A stretch of DNA of 64,000 nt from Aquabacterium humicola (GTDB lineage Bacteria; Pseudomonadota; Gammaproteobacteria; Burkholderiales; Burkholderiaceae_C): contig NZ_JARGNB010000005.1 of assembly GCF_030167915.1 (NCBI RefSeq), positions 389,675-453,674 of the forward strand, read 5' to 3'. Under the pieces are notes generated by a model. It was not told the DNA's origin and ran no database searches. It worked only from the letters and a program-made list of their open reading frames with translations. Below are positions 1-10,733 of this stretch, piece by piece (the first letter of the stretch is position 1; every line of letters begins with the position of its first letter). The translations under genes and the position numbers were made by a program.

Positions 1-1
1 C

Positions 2-1414
2 GCGGTGCTGGCCGCGCACGGCACCGCGCGCGCGGTGGGCGATGGCGCGGTGATGGCGGCGCACGTCGGCACCGGCGACGACCGGCCCTTCGTCGTGCAC
101 TGGTGGCGCGCGGCGGCGTCCGCGCGCGTGGTGCTGAAAGGGGCGCCGGAAGCGGTGCTGGCGCTGTGCGACGACGACCCCGCGCGCCTGGCCGCGCTGC
201 GCGCCGCCGCCGAGACCTTCAGCGCCGCCGGGCAGCGCGTGCTGGCGGTGGCCTCGCGCGAGGCGGCCGCGGTGCCGCATGTGTCGCTGCAGGTGCCGGC
301 GGGCGGACTGCAGGCGCTTGGCCTGCTGGTCTTCGAGGACCCGCTGCGCGACGAGGTGCCCGCGGCCATCGCCGCCTGCCGCGCCGCCGGCATGCGGGTG
401 GTGATGATCACCGGCGATGCGCCGGCCACGGCGCTGGCGATCGCGCGCCAGGCCGGCCTCGTCGACGGCGACGCCGGCGCCGTGATGACCGGCGCCGAGC
501 TCGACCGGCTCGACGATGCGGCGCTCGCAGCGCGGCTGCGCCATGCCGGCGTCTTCGCACGCATCGCGCCGGCCCAGAAGCTGCGGCTGGTGCGCGCGCT
601 GCAGGCGCAGGGCGCCGTCGTGGCGATGACCGGCGACGGCGTCAACGACGCGCCGGCGCTGCGCGCGGCCGACGTCGGCGTCGCGATGGGCCGGCGCGGC
701 ACCGATGTCGCGCGCGAGGCGGCCTCGCTGGTGCTGCTGGACGACGACTTCAGCGCGATGGTGAAGGGCGTGGCCGGCGGGCGGCGCATCTTCGAGAACC
801 TGCGCAAGTCGCTGGGCTACCTGTTCGCGGTGCACGTGCCGATCGTCGGCGTGTCGCTGATCCCGCTGCTGGCGGGCGGGCCGGTGCTGCTGCTGCCGCT
901 GCACGTCGTGCTGCTGGAGCTGATCATCGATCCGGCCTGCTCGCTCGTCTTCGAGGCCGAGGAGCCGCCGGACGACCTGATGCGCCAGCCGCCGCGGCCC
1001 GCCTCGGCGCGGCTGTTCGCGCTCGACGCGGCGCTGCGTGCACTGGCCGCCGGCGCCGTCGCGTTCGGAGGAGTCGCCGTCGTCTATGCAATCGGCAGCC
1101 TGGCCGGCGCAACGGCCGAGTACCTCCGGCTGGCCGTGCTGGTCGCCATCGTGATCGGCAACCTGCTGCTGCTGCGCTGGTTCCGCGGCTCGGCCCGCGA
1201 CCATGACGCGTCGAATCCGGTTTATCTTTCGCTGCTCGTCGTGCTGGGTGGCGTGTGCAGCGCGCTGCTCGCGCTGCCCTGGGCCGCCGGTCCGTTCGGC
1301 CTGCCGCCCGGCCTGGCGCCCTGGGCGCTGGTGCCGGCGCTGCCGACGGCCTGGGCCGCTGCGCGGCTGATGTCGGTGCGCGCGGCGCTGCGTGTGCGCG
1401 CCGCGGCCGCGTGA
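2..1414 (+). CDS. Cation-transporting P-type ATPase, C-terminal part (5' end outside window)
   Basis: This is the 3' part of a P-type ATPase. The frame is open from the window edge, so the true start and the phosphorylation loop (DKTGT) lie upstream. Visible are the nucleotide-binding KGAPEAVL motif, MITGDAP, and the hinge [18 protein letters not shown] that coordinates Mg2+ in all P-type pumps. A set of C-terminal membrane helices begins near [16 protein letters not shown]. The [11 protein letters not shown] stretch between helices resembles the Ca/Mg (P2) group rather than the heavy-metal P1B group. The substrate ion cannot be read from this fragment. The stop codon lies 2 bp before an FNR-like box that appears to serve the next operon. 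Confidence 0.93.
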   Translation, partial: AVLAAHGTARAVGDGAVMAAHVGTGDDRPFVVHWWRAAASARVVLKGAPEAVLALCDDDPARLAALRAAAETFSAAGQRVLAVASREAAAVPHVSLQVPAGGLQALGLLVFEDPLRDEVPAAIAACRAAGMRVVMITGDAPATALAIARQAGLVDGDAGAVMTGAELDRLDDAALAARLRHAGVFARIAPAQKLRLVRALQAQGAVVAMTGDGVNDAPALRAADVGVAMGRRGTDVAREAASLVLLDDDFSAMVKGVAGGRRIFENLRKSLGYLFAVHVPIVGVSLIPLLAGGPVLLLPLHVVLLELIIDPACSLVFEAEEPPDDLMRQPPRPASARLFALDAALRALAAGAVAFGGVAVVYAIGSLAGATAEYLRLAVLVAIVIGNLLLLRWFRGSARDHDASNPVYLSLLVVLGGVCSALLALPWAAGPFGLPPGLAPWALVPALPTAWAAARLMSVRAALRVRAAAA

Positions 1415-1415
1415 A

Positions 1416-1429
1416 TTGATCCGCGTCAA
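1416..1429 (+). promoter_or_regulatory. FNR/ANR/DNR-type binding box
   Basis: TTGATCCGCGTCAA matches the FNR-family consensus TTGAT-N4-ATCAA at nine of ten positions. Its centre (1422.5) lies 41.5 bp before the A of the ATG at 1464. That is the class II activation distance if transcription begins at or near the start codon. It would put the ABC exporter operon under low-oxygen control. The site was identified by eye and no binding data are implied. Confidence 0.55.
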
Positions 1430-1463
1430 CGGCGGCAGGGGGGCGTTGACGGACAAACAGGGC

Positions 1464-2186
<723 letters not shown>

Positions 2187-2220
2187 ACAGGCCCACCCCC
2201 GTCGCCTGCATCGGACGCCG

Positions 2221-4593
2221 ATGAAAGCCCTCGACCGCAAGCTGCTGCGCGACTTGCGCCTGCTGTGGAGCCAGGCGCTGACGATCGCGCTGGTCGTCGG
2301 CGCGGGCATCGCCGGCTTCGTCACCAGCCTGTCGGCGGTCGACTCGCTGGCCACCGCACGCGACGCCTACTACGCCAGCGGGCGCTTCGGCGATGTCTTC
2401 GCGGCGCTCAAGCGCGCACCGGCGTCGCTGGAAGCGAACCTGCGCGAGCTGACCGGCGTTGCCGACGTGCAGACCGGCCTCGACGCGATGGTGCGGGTGA
2501 CGCTGTCCGGCGTGGCCGATCCGATCATCGGCCAGCTGATCGGGCTGGACCTGCAGCGGGCGCAGCGGCTGAACGTGGTCGCCGTGTCGGCGGGCCGCAT
2601 GCTGCAGCCGGACGAGGCGGGCAGCGGCACGCAGGCGATTCCCGTGCTGGTGTCGCGCGGCTTCGCGCAGGCGCGCGGGCTGAAGCCCGGCGACGAGCTG
2701 CAGGCGCAGATCAACGGGCGGCTGCGCACCTTGCGCGTCAGCGGCCATGCGCTGTCGCCGGAGTTCGTCTTCGCCGGCCTGTGGGGCATGCCGGACATGC
2801 GCGGCTACGGCGTGTTCTGGCTCGACCGGCGCGTGCTCGCGGCGGCCTACGACATGCAGGGCGCGTTCAACCGGGTCGCCGTCCGGCTGGCGCCCGCGGC
2901 CGATGCGCAGGCCACCATCGATGCGCTGTCGCGCCTGCTGGCGCCGTACGGCGGCCGCGACGTGCATGGCCGCGCCGAGCAGCCGTCGCACCAGATGCTG
3001 GACAACGAGATCAAGGAGCAGCGCGTCATCGGCACCGTGCTGCCGGCGATCTTCCTCGGCGTCGCGGCCTTCCTGCTGCACGTGGTGATCTCGCGCCTGG
3101 TCGGAACGCAGCGCGAGCAGATCGCGGCGCTGAAGGCGCTGGGCTACCCCGACGCCGCGATCGGGCTGCACTACCTCAAGCTCGTGCTGCTGATCGTCGC
3201 CGTCGGGCTGGCGATCGGGCTGCTGCTCGGGCGCCAGCTGGGCGAGATGTTCACCGGGCTGTACGCCGAGTTCTTCCAGTTTCCGCGCTTCGAGCACCGG
3301 ATGGCGCCCTGGCTGGTCGCCACCAGTGCCGGCGTGGCGCTGGCGACCACGGTGCTGGGCACGCTGAACGCGGTGCTGTCGACCGTGCGCCTGCCGCCGG
3401 CCGAGGCGATGCGCCCGCCGGCGCCGGGCCACTTCCGCCGCACCCTGCTCGAACGCCTGGGCGTGCACCGCATGGCGCCGGCGCTGCGCATGATCGTGCG
3501 CAACATGGAGCGGCGGCCGTTGCGCACCGCCATCGGTATCGGCGGCATCGCCGCGGCGGTGGCCATCACCATCATGGGCAACTTCTTCCGCGACGCGATC
3601 GACACCATCGTGCACACGCAGTTCCAGCTCGGGCTGCGGGGCGATGTCACCGTCTGGACCGCCGAGCCGCTGGACGACGCCGCCCGGCTGCAGCTGGCGC
3701 GCCTGCCCGGCGTGCGGGCGGTGGAGTCGACCCGCTTCGTGCCGATCACGCTGGTGAACGGCCACCGGCGCGAGCGCAGCATGATCCGCGGTTATGCAGC
3801 GCGGCCCGACCTCTACCGCGTGATCGACGTGGCCGGGCGCGACACCCTGCTCGACGGCGGCGCGCTGGTGCTGACCGACCGACTGGCGCACAAGCTCGGC
3901 TTGCGCGTGGGCGACACGGTGCAGGCCGAGGTGCTGATCGGCGCGCCGCGCACGCTCGAGTTGACCGTGGGCGGCACGGTGCGCGAGATGATGGGGCTGA
4001 ACGCCTACATGGACCGCACGGCGCTGAACCGCGCGCTCGGCGAAGGCGACGTCGCCACCGGCTGGGTGCTGGGCGTCGAGCCCGGTCGCGAGACGGCGCT
4101 GCTCGAGGCGACGAAGGCGCTGCCGCGTGCGGCCGGCGCCTTCAGCAAGGCGACGATGCTGCGCAACATGCAGGAGATCAGCGCGCGCAACGTGCGCATC
4201 ATGAGCACGGTGCTGACCGCCTTCGCCGCGGTGATCTCGATCGGCGTCGTCTACAACAACGCGCGCATCGCGCTGGCCGAGCGCGGCTGGGAGCTGGCGT
4301 CGCTGCGCGTGCTGGGCTTCACGCGCGCGGAGGTGTCGGCGCTGCTGCTGGGCGAGCTGGCGCTGGCGATCCTGATCGCGCTGCCGCTCGGCATGGCCGC
4401 GGGTTGGGCGCTGGTCAACGGCATCAACGAGCTGCTGGCCTCCGACCAGTTCCTGTTCCCGGCCACCATCCGGCCGCGCACCTACGCCTGGGCCGCACTG
4501 TGCGTGCTGGCCGCGGGCATCGCCAGCGCGCTGGTCGTGCGCCGGCGCATCGACCGCCTCGACCTGGTGGCGGTGCTGAAGACGAGGGAATGA
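2221..4593 (+). CDS. ABC transporter permease, duplicated FtsX-like domains
   Basis: Inner-membrane permease of 790 residues with the FtsX/LolC/MacB architecture in duplicate. There is an N-terminal helix (about residues 15-40), a large periplasmic region, and three helices around 275-390. A second anchor (about 437-455), a second periplasmic domain and a final three-helix bundle (about 665-785) follow. Such proteins do not usually carry substrate through a pore. They extract it or transmit ATP-driven motion to the periplasm. It overlaps the adaptor gene at ATGA, which indicates translational coupling. Together with the upstream ATPase and downstream HlyD-type protein it resembles DevBCA/MacAB-like exporters. 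The cargo cannot be deduced. Confidence 0.93.
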   Translation: MKALDRKLLRDLRLLWSQALTIALVVGAGIAGFVTSLSAVDSLATARDAYYASGRFGDVFAALKRAPASLEANLRELTGVADVQTGLDAMVRVTLSGVADPIIGQLIGLDLQRAQRLNVVAVSAGRMLQPDEAGSGTQAIPVLVSRGFAQARGLKPGDELQAQINGRLRTLRVSGHALSPEFVFAGLWGMPDMRGYGVFWLDRRVLAAAYDMQGAFNRVAVRLAPAADAQATIDALSRLLAPYGGRDVHGRAEQPSHQMLDNEIKEQRVIGTVLPAIFLGVAAFLLHVVISRLVGTQREQIAALKALGYPDAAIGLHYLKLVLLIVAVGLAIGLLLGRQLGEMFTGLYAEFFQFPRFEHRMAPWLVATSAGVALATTVLGTLNAVLSTVRLPPAEAMRPPAPGHFRRTLLERLGVHRMAPALRMIVRNMERRPLRTAIGIGGIAAAVAITIMGNFFRDAIDTIVHTQFQLGLRGDVTVWTAEPLDDAARLQLARLPGVRAVESTRFVPITLVNGHRRERSMIRGYAARPDLYRVIDVAGRDTLLDGGALVLTDRLAHKLGLRVGDTVQAEVLIGAPRTLELTVGGTVREMMGLNAYMDRTALNRALGEGDVATGWVLGVEPGRETALLEATKALPRAAGAFSKATMLRNMQEISARNVRIMSTVLTAFAAVISIGVVYNNARIALAERGWELASLRVLGFTRAEVSALLLGELALAILIALPLGMAAGWALVNGINELLASDQFLFPATIRPRTYAWAALCVLAAGIASALVVRRRIDRLDLVAVLKTRE

Positions 4594-5816
4594 TGATGAA
4601 GAAGACGACGTTGGCCGGCTCGATCGGCGCGGCGCTGGCCGCCGCGCTGCTGCTGGCCTGGGCCTTCGCGCCGCGGCCGCTGGTGGTGGAGACCGCGGTG
4701 GCGACCCAGGGCCGATTCGAGGCGTCGATCGAGGAAGACGGCCGCACGCGGCTGCGCGATCGCTACGTGGTCTCGGCGCCGCTGGCCGGCCGGGTGCAGC
4801 GCATCGTGCTGCGCGAGGGGGACCGCATCGAAGCCGGCGCGGTGGTCGCGACGCTGGAGCCGGTGCTGTCGCCGCTGGTCGACGAGCGCACGCTGCGCGA
4901 GCAGCAGGCCCAGCTGCAGATCGCGCAGGCGACGGTGCAGCGCGCCGCCGCCCGATGGGAGCAGGCGCGCGTGCAGCGGCAGCAGGCGGCCAACGAGGCG
5001 CTGCGCAGCGAGCAGCTGGCGCAGCAGGGCTTCCTCGCACCGACGCGGCTGGACACCGATCGCCTGGCGCTGGCCGCGGCGACCAAGGAGCTGGACGCGG
5101 CCGAGAGTGATCGGCGTGTCGCCGCGCATGGTGTCGCGCAGGCCCGCGCGGCGCTGGAGGCGGTGCGGCAGCCGGCGCCGGGCCGCGCCTTCACGCTGCA
5201 GGCGCCGGTGGCCGGCACCGTGCTGCGGGTGCTGCAGGCCAGCGAGACCAGCGTTGCGCTCGGCACGCCGCTGCTCGAGCTGGGTGACCTCGGCGCGCTG
5301 GAGATCGTCGCCGAACTGCTGACCGGCGATGCGCTGCGCGCGTTGCCCGGCAGCCGCGTGGTGATCGAGCGCTGGGGCGGACCCGGCGTGCTGGAAGGGC
5401 GCGTGCGCCGCGTCGAGCCGGCGGCCTTCACCAAGGTGTCGGCGCTGGGGGTCGAGGAGCAGCGGGTGAAGGTGCTGATCGACCTGGTCGGCCTCGACCG
5501 GGCACCGGCACCCGCGCGTGCGCTCGGCGACGGCTTCCGCGTGACCGTGCGCATCGTCACGCTGGCCGAGGAGCGCGCGCTGAAGGTACCGGTGAGCGCG
5601 GTGTTCCCGGTCGCCGACGACGGCGGCGGCGGCATGGCGGTGTTCGTCGTGCGCGATGGCCGCGCGCAGCTGCAGCGCGTCGAGGTGGCCGCGCGCAACG
5701 GCGGCGAGGCCTGGATCAAGCGCGGCATCGATGCCGGCGCGCAGGTGGTCGTCTACCCGCCACCGGCACTGCAGCCGGGCGTGCGCGTGCAGGTGCACGA
5801 CAGCACGGCGCGCTGA
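4590..5816 (+). CDS. Periplasmic adaptor (HlyD/membrane-fusion) protein
   Basis: Membrane-fusion protein of about 408 residues. An N-terminal signal-anchor (LAGSIGAALAAALLLAWAF) is followed by a lipoyl-like half (VSAPLAGRVQRIVLREGDRIEAGAVV). A coiled-coil hairpin rich in Gln/Ala/Arg covers about residues 105-190, the second lipoyl half is QAPVAGTVLRVL, and beta-barrel domains follow. It would bridge the inner-membrane ABC permease and an outer-membrane TolC-type channel. A TolC homologue occurs in the window at 28970-30313, but a link is speculative. Three consecutive ATGs (4590, 4593, 4596) are possible starts. A GAGGG stretch at 4584-4587 fits the later ones best by spacing, while 4590 gives the ATGA overlap with the permease stop. 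Confidence 0.93.
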   Translation: MMMKKTTLAGSIGAALAAALLLAWAFAPRPLVVETAVATQGRFEASIEEDGRTRLRDRYVVSAPLAGRVQRIVLREGDRIEAGAVVATLEPVLSPLVDERTLREQQAQLQIAQATVQRAAARWEQARVQRQQAANEALRSEQLAQQGFLAPTRLDTDRLALAAATKELDAAESDRRVAAHGVAQARAALEAVRQPAPGRAFTLQAPVAGTVLRVLQASETSVALGTPLLELGDLGALEIVAELLTGDALRALPGSRVVIERWGGPGVLEGRVRRVEPAAFTKVSALGVEEQRVKVLIDLVGLDRAPAPARALGDGFRVTVRIVTLAEERALKVPVSAVFPVADDGGGGMAVFVVRDGRAQLQRVEVAARNGGEAWIKRGIDAGAQVVVYPPPALQPGVRVQVHDSTAR

Positions 5817-5913
5817 CGGCCGGCGCCGCAGTCCGCGTCGGTCCCGTCCGGGGCACCACCGGACTTGCGCGAGCGCAAGGCCGCCGCACGATCGGCGCCT
5901 TAGCGTGCTCCCC

Positions 5914-7272
5914 ATGCAATTGCACTTCCTCGGTGCGGCCGGCACCGTCACCGGCTCCAAGACCCTCGTCGAACACGCCGGCCGGCGTGTGCTGGTCGAC
6001 TGCGGCCTGTTCCAGGGCGTCAAGCAGCTGCGGCTGCGCAACTGGCGCGAGCTGCCGGTGCCCGCCTCGTCGATCGACGCGGTGGTGCTGACGCATGCGC
6101 ACCTGGACCACAGCGGCTTCCTGCCGCGGCTGGTGAACCTGGGTTTCCGCGGGCGCGTGCATGCGACACGCGCGAGCTTCGACCTGTGCAAGCTGCTGCT
6201 GGTCGACGCCGGCCATCTGTTCGAGGAAGAGGCGGCCTTCGCGAACCGGCACGGCTTCTCACGCCATCAGCCGGCGCTGCCGCTGTTCACCCGTGACGAT
6301 GCCTTGCGCACGCTGGCGCGTTTCGAGCCGCAGGACTTCGACGAGACCTTCGAGCCGGTGCCGGGCTTGCAGGTCACGCTGCGCCCGGCCGGCCACATCC
6401 TCGGCGCAGCCAGCGCCCGGCTGCAGGCCAGCGGGCGTTCCGTGCTCTTTTCGGGCGATCTCGGCCGCGATGACGACCTGGTGATGAAGCCCCCCGCGGC
6501 GCCGTCGGCCGCCGACCTGGTGCTGATCGAGTCGACCTACGGCGACCGGCTGCATCCGGCCGTCGATGCGTTGGACGAGCTGGCCAGCGCGATCGGCCGC
6601 ACGGCGGCGCGCGGCGGCATCGTCGTGATCCCGGCCTTCGCCGTCGGCCGCGCGCAAACGCTGCTGCACATGCTGCAGCAGCTGAAGGCGACGCAACGCA
6701 TCCCCGACCTGCCCATCTACCTGAACAGCCCGATGGCCGCCGGCGCGACCCGGCTGTACATGCACTGGAACGAGCTGCACCGGCTGTCCGACGCCGATTG
6801 CGAGCGCATCGAGGCCGGCACGCGCATCGTCGAGACGGTGGAGGACTCGAAGCGGCTGAACCAGCTGAAGTGGCCCTCGGTCATCGTGTCGGCCAGCGGC
6901 ATGCTCACCGGCGGCCGCGTGCTGCATCACCTCGTCGCCTATGCCGGCGCTTCGCGCAACACCATCGTGCTGCCGGGCTACCAGGCGCCGGGCACCCGCG
7001 GCGCGGCGCTGCTGGGCGGCGCCACGTCGCTGAAGATCCACGGCGAGTACGTGCCGGTGCGCGCCGAGGTGGTCGCGATGGCGTCGCTCTCGGCGCACGC
7101 GGACCGCGACGGCCTGCTGCGCTGGCTGGCGCGCCTGCCGTCGCCGCCGCGCGAGGTGCTGGTCGGCCACGGCGAAGCCACCGCGGCCGATGCGCTGCGG
7201 CTGGCGATCGAGGAGCGTTTCGGCTGGCGCGCGCGCGTCGCCGAGGACGGCGAACGCCTCGAGCTCGACTGA
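5914..7272 (+). CDS. Metallo-beta-lactamase-fold beta-CASP protein (RNA-specificity family)
   Basis: Protein of 452 residues in the MBL/beta-CASP nuclease family (YsjA/TTHA0252/CPSF73-like). The metal site THAHLDHSG is clear. Further family motifs are GHILGAAS, SGDLGR, the beta-CASP region containing IVIPAFAVGRAQTLL, SASGMLTGGRVLHHL, and the C-terminal RNA-metabolising segment SLSAHADRDGLL. These enzymes are mainly endo/exoribonucleases, although the role in Burkholderiales is poorly defined. The start is the ATG at 5914. The reading frame stays open upstream into the adaptor gene but that region is not protein-like. A 16-bp palindrome, CTTGCGC-GA-GCGCAAG at 5864-5879, sits 35 bp upstream and could be an operator. 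Confidence 0.93.
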   Translation: MQLHFLGAAGTVTGSKTLVEHAGRRVLVDCGLFQGVKQLRLRNWRELPVPASSIDAVVLTHAHLDHSGFLPRLVNLGFRGRVHATRASFDLCKLLLVDAGHLFEEEAAFANRHGFSRHQPALPLFTRDDALRTLARFEPQDFDETFEPVPGLQVTLRPAGHILGAASARLQASGRSVLFSGDLGRDDDLVMKPPAAPSAADLVLIESTYGDRLHPAVDALDELASAIGRTAARGGIVVIPAFAVGRAQTLLHMLQQLKATQRIPDLPIYLNSPMAAGATRLYMHWNELHRLSDADCERIEAGTRIVETVEDSKRLNQLKWPSVIVSASGMLTGGRVLHHLVAYAGASRNTIVLPGYQAPGTRGAALLGGATSLKIHGEYVPVRAEVVAMASLSAHADRDGLLRWLARLPSPPREVLVGHGEATAADALRLAIEERFGWRARVAEDGERLELD

Positions 7273-7319
7273 ACGCGGGCCCGCCCGGTCGTCGGGCGAT
7301 CGGGCAGGCGATCAGCCGA

Positions 7320-7643
7320 TCAGCGGCGCGCCGCGCGCGCGATGACCTGGGCGGCGAGCCGCTCGGCGGCCACCGACTGGTCGATCGGCGAACGCGCCAG
7401 GCCGGCGCGGTCGTAATGCTGGTTCTCGTACAGCGCGGCGGCGGCCGGGTGGGTGTCGAGCACGGCGGCCAGCGCGGTCGGATCGATGTCGCGCTTCATG
7501 GCCGCGCCCAGCTGCTGGGCGATGGCCCGGAACTGGTCGGCGTTGAGCGGCAGCCGGCCGCTCTCGAAGCGATCGAGCAATGCCGCCAGCCGGATCACGG
7601 CGGCGATGCGTTCCTGGGTGAAGTCGGTACCGGTCGGGGTCAT
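7320..7643 (-). CDS. Hypothetical small helical protein
   Basis: A 107-residue reading frame with normal, protein-like composition: mostly helical, Ala/Leu rich, no signal peptide and no Cys pair. I do not recognise a family. It begins MTPTGTDFTQERIAAV and lies on the minus strand, 141 bp beyond the stop of the TpsA gene and convergent with the beta-CASP gene, whose stop is 47 bp away. No good ribosome-binding site is visible. It could be a late member of the TPS operon or an independent gene. An overlapping slightly longer frame (7312-7683, minus) is Arg-rich and looks like a shadow. Confidence 0.6.
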   Translation of the reverse strand: MTPTGTDFTQERIAAVIRLAALLDRFESGRLPLNADQFRAIAQQLGAAMKRDIDPTALAAVLDTHPAAAALYENQHYDRAGLARSPIDQSVAAERLAAQVIARAARR

Positions 7644-7784
7644 GGGGAGATTTCCGCGAAACGGAGTCGGCGATGACCCCCATCTGGGGCCGACCGGGTG
7701 GCCGTCAAGGGGCTCGGCGCCGGCCTGGGCGGCGAGAGGCCGCCCGCCAGCATGGCGCCTGGCCGCCCGGCCGGGCGCTGCCGC

Positions 7785-10733
7785 TCAGCGCCCGGGGAGC
7801 GGCCGCAAGGCGTCGGCGATCGTCGGCGGCAGCCCGCCGCGGCCCGCGCGCACCAGCGAGCTGCCGGCGCCGATGTTGCAGAAATCGCGGCCGATGATGC
7901 CGACGTCGAGCACCTGCGCGTCGAGCGCACGCAGGCTGCCGGCGAGGTCCAGGGCCGGGCTGGTGATCTGCACGTTGCCCGACAGGCCCTCCGGCGCCGC
8001 CGCCTGGATCACGTTGAGGCCGGGTCGCACGCCGGGCTCGAACGGGATCGGCTCGCTGCCGCCGGCCAGCAGCGCATTGCCGGCGGGCACCAGCGCACGC
8101 ACATCGATCGCGATGTCGCCGCCGCTGGCCCGGACGGCCGCGGTATTCGCCTGCACCGCGCCATTGTCGAGCACCAGCACCGGCGCCTCGATGCGGATGT
8201 TGCCGCCGTTGCCGTTGTGCACGCCGAGCACCGAACTCTCGATCTGCGCGTCGACCAGGCGCAGGTAGCGGCCGGCGGCCACCTGGATCGGGCCGCCGTT
8301 GCCGTCCTGGGCCGAGGTCAGGATGCGGGCGTCGTTGCGCATCGTCAGCGCGCCGGCCACGCGCACGTCGATCGCATTGCCCGGCGCGGCGCCGCTGGAC
8401 GAGGCCACCAGGCCGGCGCCGTCCATCGACAGGTTGCGTGCGCGCAGCGTGATGGCCTGCGGCGTCAGCGCCGGCAGGTCGGGCTCGAGCGCGTCGTTCT
8501 TGATCGTCAGCGCCTCGGGCGCGTCGCGCAGCTGCACGTCGCCTGTCGCCACCACGTCGATACGGCCGACCTGGCCGCTCGACGGAAATGCCGCGCGGCT
8601 GCGGATGCCGGTGCGGGCATCGCCCTGGCCGTCGATCAGCAGGTCGCGCGTCTCGACGCGGATCGCGCCCGAGCGGCCTTCGGCATTCGCGTTGGCACTG
8701 ATCACCGCGCCGTGCCGCAGCGTGACCTGCTCGCTGGCCTGGACGGTGAGGTCGCCGGCCGCGCCGGAACCCACCGACGTGCCGAGGATGCCGGTCGTGA
8801 GGCCGCCATCGCCGCTGCCTTCGGCGATGAACGCGCGGGTCTGCACGGTGACCGAACCGCCGCGGCCGCTGCCGCCGGCCAAGGCCTGGATCAGCCCGCC
8901 GTTCTTCAGCGTGAGCACGTCCGACACCTGCACCTGCACCGTGCCGCCGGCGCCGGCGCCGATCGACGTGCTGGAGATCGACGACGCGTACTGGTCGAGG
9001 CCGTCCAGCGTCAGGCGCTCCGCCTTCACCGACACGGTGCCGCCCGCGCCAGGGCCGGTGGTGTCGGCGGAAATGCCGGTCGGGCCGCCGCGCATCGTGA
9101 TGTCGCGGGCCTCGACATCGACCCGGCCGGCCGCACCGCCCGGTCCGAAAGCCAGCGAACCGGGTTCCTGCGAACCGAGCGAGTCGCTGAAGATGCCGGT
9201 GCTGAAGAAGGCGTCGGGCGTGGCCTCCATCAGGATCGTCTGGGCCTTGACGCTGACCGAGCCCGCGCGCTGGGTCGCGAAGGGCGCGAAGCCGGGGTGC
9301 GCGGTCGCCGAGCTGGTGATGTTGCCGCCGTTGCGCAGCACCAGCGCGCCGGCGACGTTCACCGTCACGCTGCCGGCCGCGGTGGCGACGAAGTTCGAGT
9401 CGCTGGCGATGCCTGGCGGATTGAGGATCGCGTTCGTGCCGTCGATCGTCAGCGCGCCGGCGTTCACCCGCACCGAGCCGCCGGCGCCGACGGTCGCCAC
9501 GTTGCTCGCATCGAAGCTGGCGACGGCCTGCGCGTAGACGCCCCCGCTCTCGAGGATCTGCATCGGCCCGGCCACGTCGATCGCCACGTTGCCGGCGTTG
9601 CCCGGCGCGTTGGTGTAGCTGGCGATGTTGGACTGGCCGCGGATCGTGAGCGTCGCCGCGCTGACGCTGATGTCGCCGGCGGCGGATCGTGTCTGTGTCG
9701 TCGTCTGGAAGCCGCCGCCGTCGCCGAAGAGATCGATCGTGCCGAGGCTGCGGATGCGCAGCGACGGGCCGGCCGGCGCGGCTTCGGAGGCCATGTGCGA
9801 GTAGATGAAGGCGTCGCTGATGCGCAGGCCGTCGCGCACGGTGATGTCGACGGCGCCCGGCGCGAACAGGCTCGGCACCGCGTTGATCGAGGCGCCGGCC
9901 GACAGCGCCAGCGTGCCGGCATGCACGGCCACCGTGCCTTCGCCGGTGCTGGCGTGCGACGTGGCCAGCGTGATCGCGCCGCCGAGGCGCGTGGCCTCCG
10001 GCGCCTGCCGCACGTTCACCGGCACCGCCACCGCTTCCGCGCCGGTGGCGACCAGGCGCAGCGTGCCGGTCTCGGTGTGCATCGCCGCGCGGTCCATCGT
10101 GATCGAGCCGGCCGTGACGTCGAGGTCGCGGCCGTCGACGAAGGCATTGACGCGTGCATTGGGCGTCAGCATCACCGGCGCCGCGGCCTGGCCGCCGAGG
10201 AAGCCGAAGGCTGCCGGCGCGGCCACCGTCAGGCTGCTGTCCGGGCCCCGGCCCGCAGCCAGCGTGCTGCCGTCGGCGAAGCGCAGCTCGTGCGCGGTGC
10301 TGACGTGGAAGGCCGCCGGCACGTCGACCCGGGCACCGGCGCCGAAGGTCACGCCGTTGGGGTTGATCAGGAAGAAGTCGGGCCGGCTGCCCGACGCGGC
10401 CGACAGGCGCAGCGGACCGTCGATCAGCGAGGCCTCGTTGCCCGTCACGCGGGCGATGACGTTGGCCAGCGTCGGCGTGGTGGTCGTGAAGGTGGCCGAT
10501 TCGCCGGCCTGCACGCTGAACAGCTGGAAGCTGTGGAAGAGGTTGTTGCCGGCGCGGCGGCCGACGCTTTCGGGAATCGTGAACTGGCCGCTGAAACTCT
10601 GCGCCGTGCGGCCCCAGCTGGTGTCCGTGACGGCGGCCGCGCGGCTGTCGAGCATCGCGCCGGCGGCCAGCAGGCACAGCGCGGCGGCGGCGATGGCATG
10701 GCGGCGGCAGGTGGACTTGCACAGGGCGCTCAT
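7785..10733 (-). CDS. Two-partner-secretion exoprotein (TpsA, filamentous-haemagglutinin N-domain)
   Basis: 982-residue secreted protein. An N-terminal signal sequence (hydrophobic core AIAAAALCLLAAGAML) leads into a TPS domain at about residues 36-160, with NLFHSFQLFSV and the hallmark FFLINPNGVTFGAGARVDV. The rest (about 170-930) consists of Val/Gly/Ser/Ala/Thr-rich beta-helix repeats such as GGSVRVNAGALTIDG and AGGTVSVKAERLTLDG. The C-terminus contains one Cys (RDFCNIG) and a GRGGLPP motif near residue 964, a tail I recall from cyanobacterial TPS proteins. Its ATG overlaps the stop of the CHAT gene (ATGA), so synthesis is coupled. Transport is presumably by the TpsB encoded first in the operon. 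No adhesin, toxin or enzyme domain is recognisable. Confidence 0.9.
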   Translation of the reverse strand: MSALCKSTCRRHAIAAAALCLLAAGAMLDSRAAAVTDTSWGRTAQSFSGQFTIPESVGRRAGNNLFHSFQLFSVQAGESATFTTTTPTLANVIARVTGNEASLIDGPLRLSAASGSRPDFFLINPNGVTFGAGARVDVPAAFHVSTAHELRFADGSTLAAGRGPDSSLTVAAPAAFGFLGGQAAAPVMLTPNARVNAFVDGRDLDVTAGSITMDRAAMHTETGTLRLVATGAEAVAVPVNVRQAPEATRLGGAITLATSHASTGEGTVAVHAGTLALSAGASINAVPSLFAPGAVDITVRDGLRISDAFIYSHMASEAAPAGPSLRIRSLGTIDLFGDGGGFQTTTQTRSAAGDISVSAATLTIRGQSNIASYTNAPGNAGNVAIDVAGPMQILESGGVYAQAVASFDASNVATVGAGGSVRVNAGALTIDGTNAILNPPGIASDSNFVATAAGSVTVNVAGALVLRNGGNITSSATAHPGFAPFATQRAGSVSVKAQTILMEATPDAFFSTGIFSDSLGSQEPGSLAFGPGGAAGRVDVEARDITMRGGPTGISADTTGPGAGGTVSVKAERLTLDGLDQYASSISSTSIGAGAGGTVQVQVSDVLTLKNGGLIQALAGGSGRGGSVTVQTRAFIAEGSGDGGLTTGILGTSVGSGAAGDLTVQASEQVTLRHGAVISANANAEGRSGAIRVETRDLLIDGQGDARTGIRSRAAFPSSGQVGRIDVVATGDVQLRDAPEALTIKNDALEPDLPALTPQAITLRARNLSMDGAGLVASSSGAAPGNAIDVRVAGALTMRNDARILTSAQDGNGGPIQVAAGRYLRLVDAQIESSVLGVHNGNGGNIRIEAPVLVLDNGAVQANTAAVRASGGDIAIDVRALVPAGNALLAGGSEPIPFEPGVRPGLNVIQAAAPEGLSGNVQITSPALDLAGSLRALDAQVLDVGIIGRDFCNIGAGSSLVRAGRGGLPPTIADALRPLPGR

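Noticed and set aside
5864..5879. Palindrome before the beta-CASP gene as a second FNR box
   Set aside because: TTGCG-N4-CGCAA keeps only the outer TTG/CAA bases of the FNR consensus; kept as an unassigned dyad only.
7312..7683. Longer alternative to the small unknown gene
   Set aside because: Arg-rich composition and absence of a good start; the 107-residue frame has more natural composition.
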